Shown one piece after another: positions 37,483-38,533 of a DNA stretch of 38,533 nucleotides (its first letter is position 1; each line of letters begins with the position of its first letter). Location: NCBI GenBank assembly GCA_964599565.1, contig CAZRFE010000015.1, forward strand, positions 1 to 38,533, written 5' to 3'. This DNA is from JAJUFS01 sp964599565 (GTDB lineage Bacteria > Pseudomonadota > Gammaproteobacteria > Natronospirales > JAJUFS01). Both the position numbers and the translations under genes were made by a program. A model generated the notes under the pieces. It saw nothing but the letters and a program-made list of their open reading frames with translations. It had not been told where the DNA came from and did not search any database.

Positions 37483-38533
37483 GATTTCCGGCGGCGTCCG
37501 CCGCCGGTGTTTCGTTCCGCGGCATCATGATCGCGCGGCGCACGCCTTCAAGGCGTGCGCCGTTCTTCATCCAGGTACCCGCGTCATCCGATTCCACGCC
37601 GAGATCCGCAAGCGCCTCCGCAAGACGCGGAAAGTGGCGTGAATACACGTTCGCAACGTACAGCGTATTGAAGATGTCCGTGCCGCTGATGGCATCGAAC
37701 TTCGCGAACAGTTCGCGCGCGCTCCATGCACGTTCGCGCGCGCGGCAGCAGGCGTTGAACTCCGCAAGCACGCGATCGAGCGACCACGCATTCTGCGTGC
37801 GGGCGCGCAGTTCAACGTCCGCCAGCAGCGCGATCGCCGCACCGCTCCAGTACACGCGCAGCACGCGCCCGCGCGAATGCATGTGCAGCGTGTCGTCACG
37901 CAGCGTGTCGTTTTCCGTATCGCGGTTGCCGCGCGCAAAACCCTCCAGCATCGCCTGCCACGCATCTTCTGCACGGATCATTCCTGTACGCGCGCGCAGC
38001 ACGTTCTGGTAATAGCTCGCGAAGCCTTCCGCAAGCCACGCATCCTCGCGCTTCACGAACGGCAGCGCGAAATGCGCAAGCTCGTGCGTTGCGATCCAGT
38101 CATCGCGAAAGATTTCGGGTTTCGCCCGTGCATTCATGTAGAAATGCGCGGCCGCGCCGCCGCCACGGTTTGTCTGCGCCCAGGGTGCGGCGTCGTAGCC
38201 GTCACCCACGGGAACAACGAGCAGCTGCACATGATCGACCGGAAACGCGCCCCACAGTTGCGAGACCGCTCGTGCGGCCGGCTGCAGCCACGCAAGCACG
38301 CGCTCCGGCTGCGCAGAAGGTTCACCCGGCGCAATCGCAAGATCAAAGCGCGCACCGCCGGCATCGAACGCACGCATCTCGAGATCGCCGATGGCCATCA
38401 GGCTCGACCAGTGCAAGGGTGAGTCGCCGTAACGAAAGCGCGCAACATCGCCTTCACCGTCAAGCGGCAGCCACGGCACGCTCACGTGCATGTTCGCGGG
38501 CAGGTGAAAACGAAATTCGATGTCGCGCGTGCG
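37469..38533 (-). CDS. Partial gluzincin peptidase (M1/peptidase-MA-like), 5' end cut off by the window
   Basis: The last 354 codons of a zinc metallopeptidase-like protein; its start is beyond the window end. The zinc motif is HELAH followed 14 residues later by a Glu in WLAEGFASYYQ (H150, H154, E169 of the fragment), like the peptidase-MA/M1 clan. A catalytic-type ADVELRARTQNAWSLDRVLAEF helical C-terminal region follows. A substrate cannot be given; the missing N-terminal part (EFRFHLPANMHVSVPW region) is probably the beta-sandwich of the family. It overlaps the TonB-like gene tail-to-tail by 14 bases (37469-37482). No terminator is visible between them. Confidence 0.78.
   Translation of the reverse strand, partial: RTRDIEFRFHLPANMHVSVPWLPLDGEGDVARFRYGDSPLHWSSLMAIGDLEMRAFDAGGARFDLAIAPGEPSAQPERVLAWLQPAARAVSQLWGAFPVDHVQLLVVPVGDGYDAAPWAQTNRGGGAAAHFYMNARAKPEIFRDDWIATHELAHFALPFVKREDAWLAEGFASYYQNVLRARTGMIRAEDAWQAMLEGFARGNRDTENDTLRDDTLHMHSRGRVLRVYWSGAAIALLADVELRARTQNAWSLDRVLAEFNACCRARERAWSARELFAKFDAISGTDIFNTLYVANVYSRHFPRLAEALADLGVESDDAGTWMKNGARLEGVRRAIMMPRNETPAADAAGNLTGR

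Noticed and set aside
1..38533. Search by eye for CRISPR, tRNA, rRNA, insertion sequences, integrases and restriction or toxin genes
   Set aside because: No regularly spaced repeats, no cloverleaf-like arms with CCA-type ends, and no transposase or phage motifs were seen; a covariance-model scan would be needed to exclude small RNAs.

Overview
The window is a GC-rich (roughly 65% by eye) chromosomal segment with strong G/C third-position bias, dense genes, short gaps and clear Shine-Dalgarno sites. Gene content (LysE and LysR families, PleD-like GGDEF regulator, YadGH-type ABC exporter, S9 and M28 exopeptidases, TonB-type protein, PaiB, GcdH) and one REPIN built on a GTAGGAGCGG...CAGCCGCG unit point to a gammaproteobacterium. 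The REPIN style resembles Xanthomonadales/Lysobacterales and their relatives; this placement is inference. No rRNA, tRNA, CRISPR array, insertion sequence, integrase or phage gene was seen, so it reads as ordinary core or accessory chromosome rather than an island.

Layout. 1-3.6 kb: a LysE-type exporter (cut by the window start) and a NIPSNAP protein run leftward, divergent from a WYL-domain regulator, followed by cysteine synthase. 3.6-5.5 kb: a rhodanese-DoxX pair faces a LysR regulator across a strong palindrome. 5.5-6.7 kb: two co-directional genes (DUF3224, DUF6058) each carry one apparent frameshift. 6.9-10.4 kb: a membrane sensor diguanylate cyclase, an esterase and a small membrane HExxH protein. 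10.5-14.4 kb: a leftward set of glutaryl-CoA dehydrogenase, cupin and a one-piece E1 alpha-beta 2-oxoacid dehydrogenase. 14.5-16.7 kb: a split membrane plus Rossmann 'spermidine-synthase-like' pair, followed by a PaiB-like FMN protein. 16.7-18.7 kb: a secreted seven-repeat, probably beta-propeller, protein with a C-terminal membrane tail. 18.9-24.7 kb: ACT-domain malic enzyme, Mpo1-like membrane protein, a 978-residue fused spermidine-synthase-like membrane protein, a hotdog-type protein and a DUF3775-like protein. 24.8-29.2 kb: YdjM-like membrane protein overlapping a lipase-like hydrolase, then an ABC exporter. 29.2-32.9 kb: S9 peptidase behind a trans-sulfuration PLP enzyme. 33.0-38.5 kb: DUF1761 protein, REPIN, REC-REC-GGDEF regulator, M28 lipoprotein peptidase, TonB-like protein and a partial gluzincin.

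Themes. Sulfur metabolism appears three times (cysteine synthase, rhodanese, cystathionine synthase/lyase-like enzyme). Two diguanylate cyclases differ in feedback-site residues. Two architectures of membrane-linked aminopropyltransferase-like proteins sit 5 kb apart, and both have active-site motifs that depart from true spermidine synthases; this is the best candidate here for undescribed chemistry. Regulatory DNA stands out at four divergent gaps: the 4539 palindrome, the 20791 inverted repeat, the interlocked repeats at 36689-36726 and a Fur-box-like site at 36779. All functions are read from sequence motifs and memory of families; no search was run.
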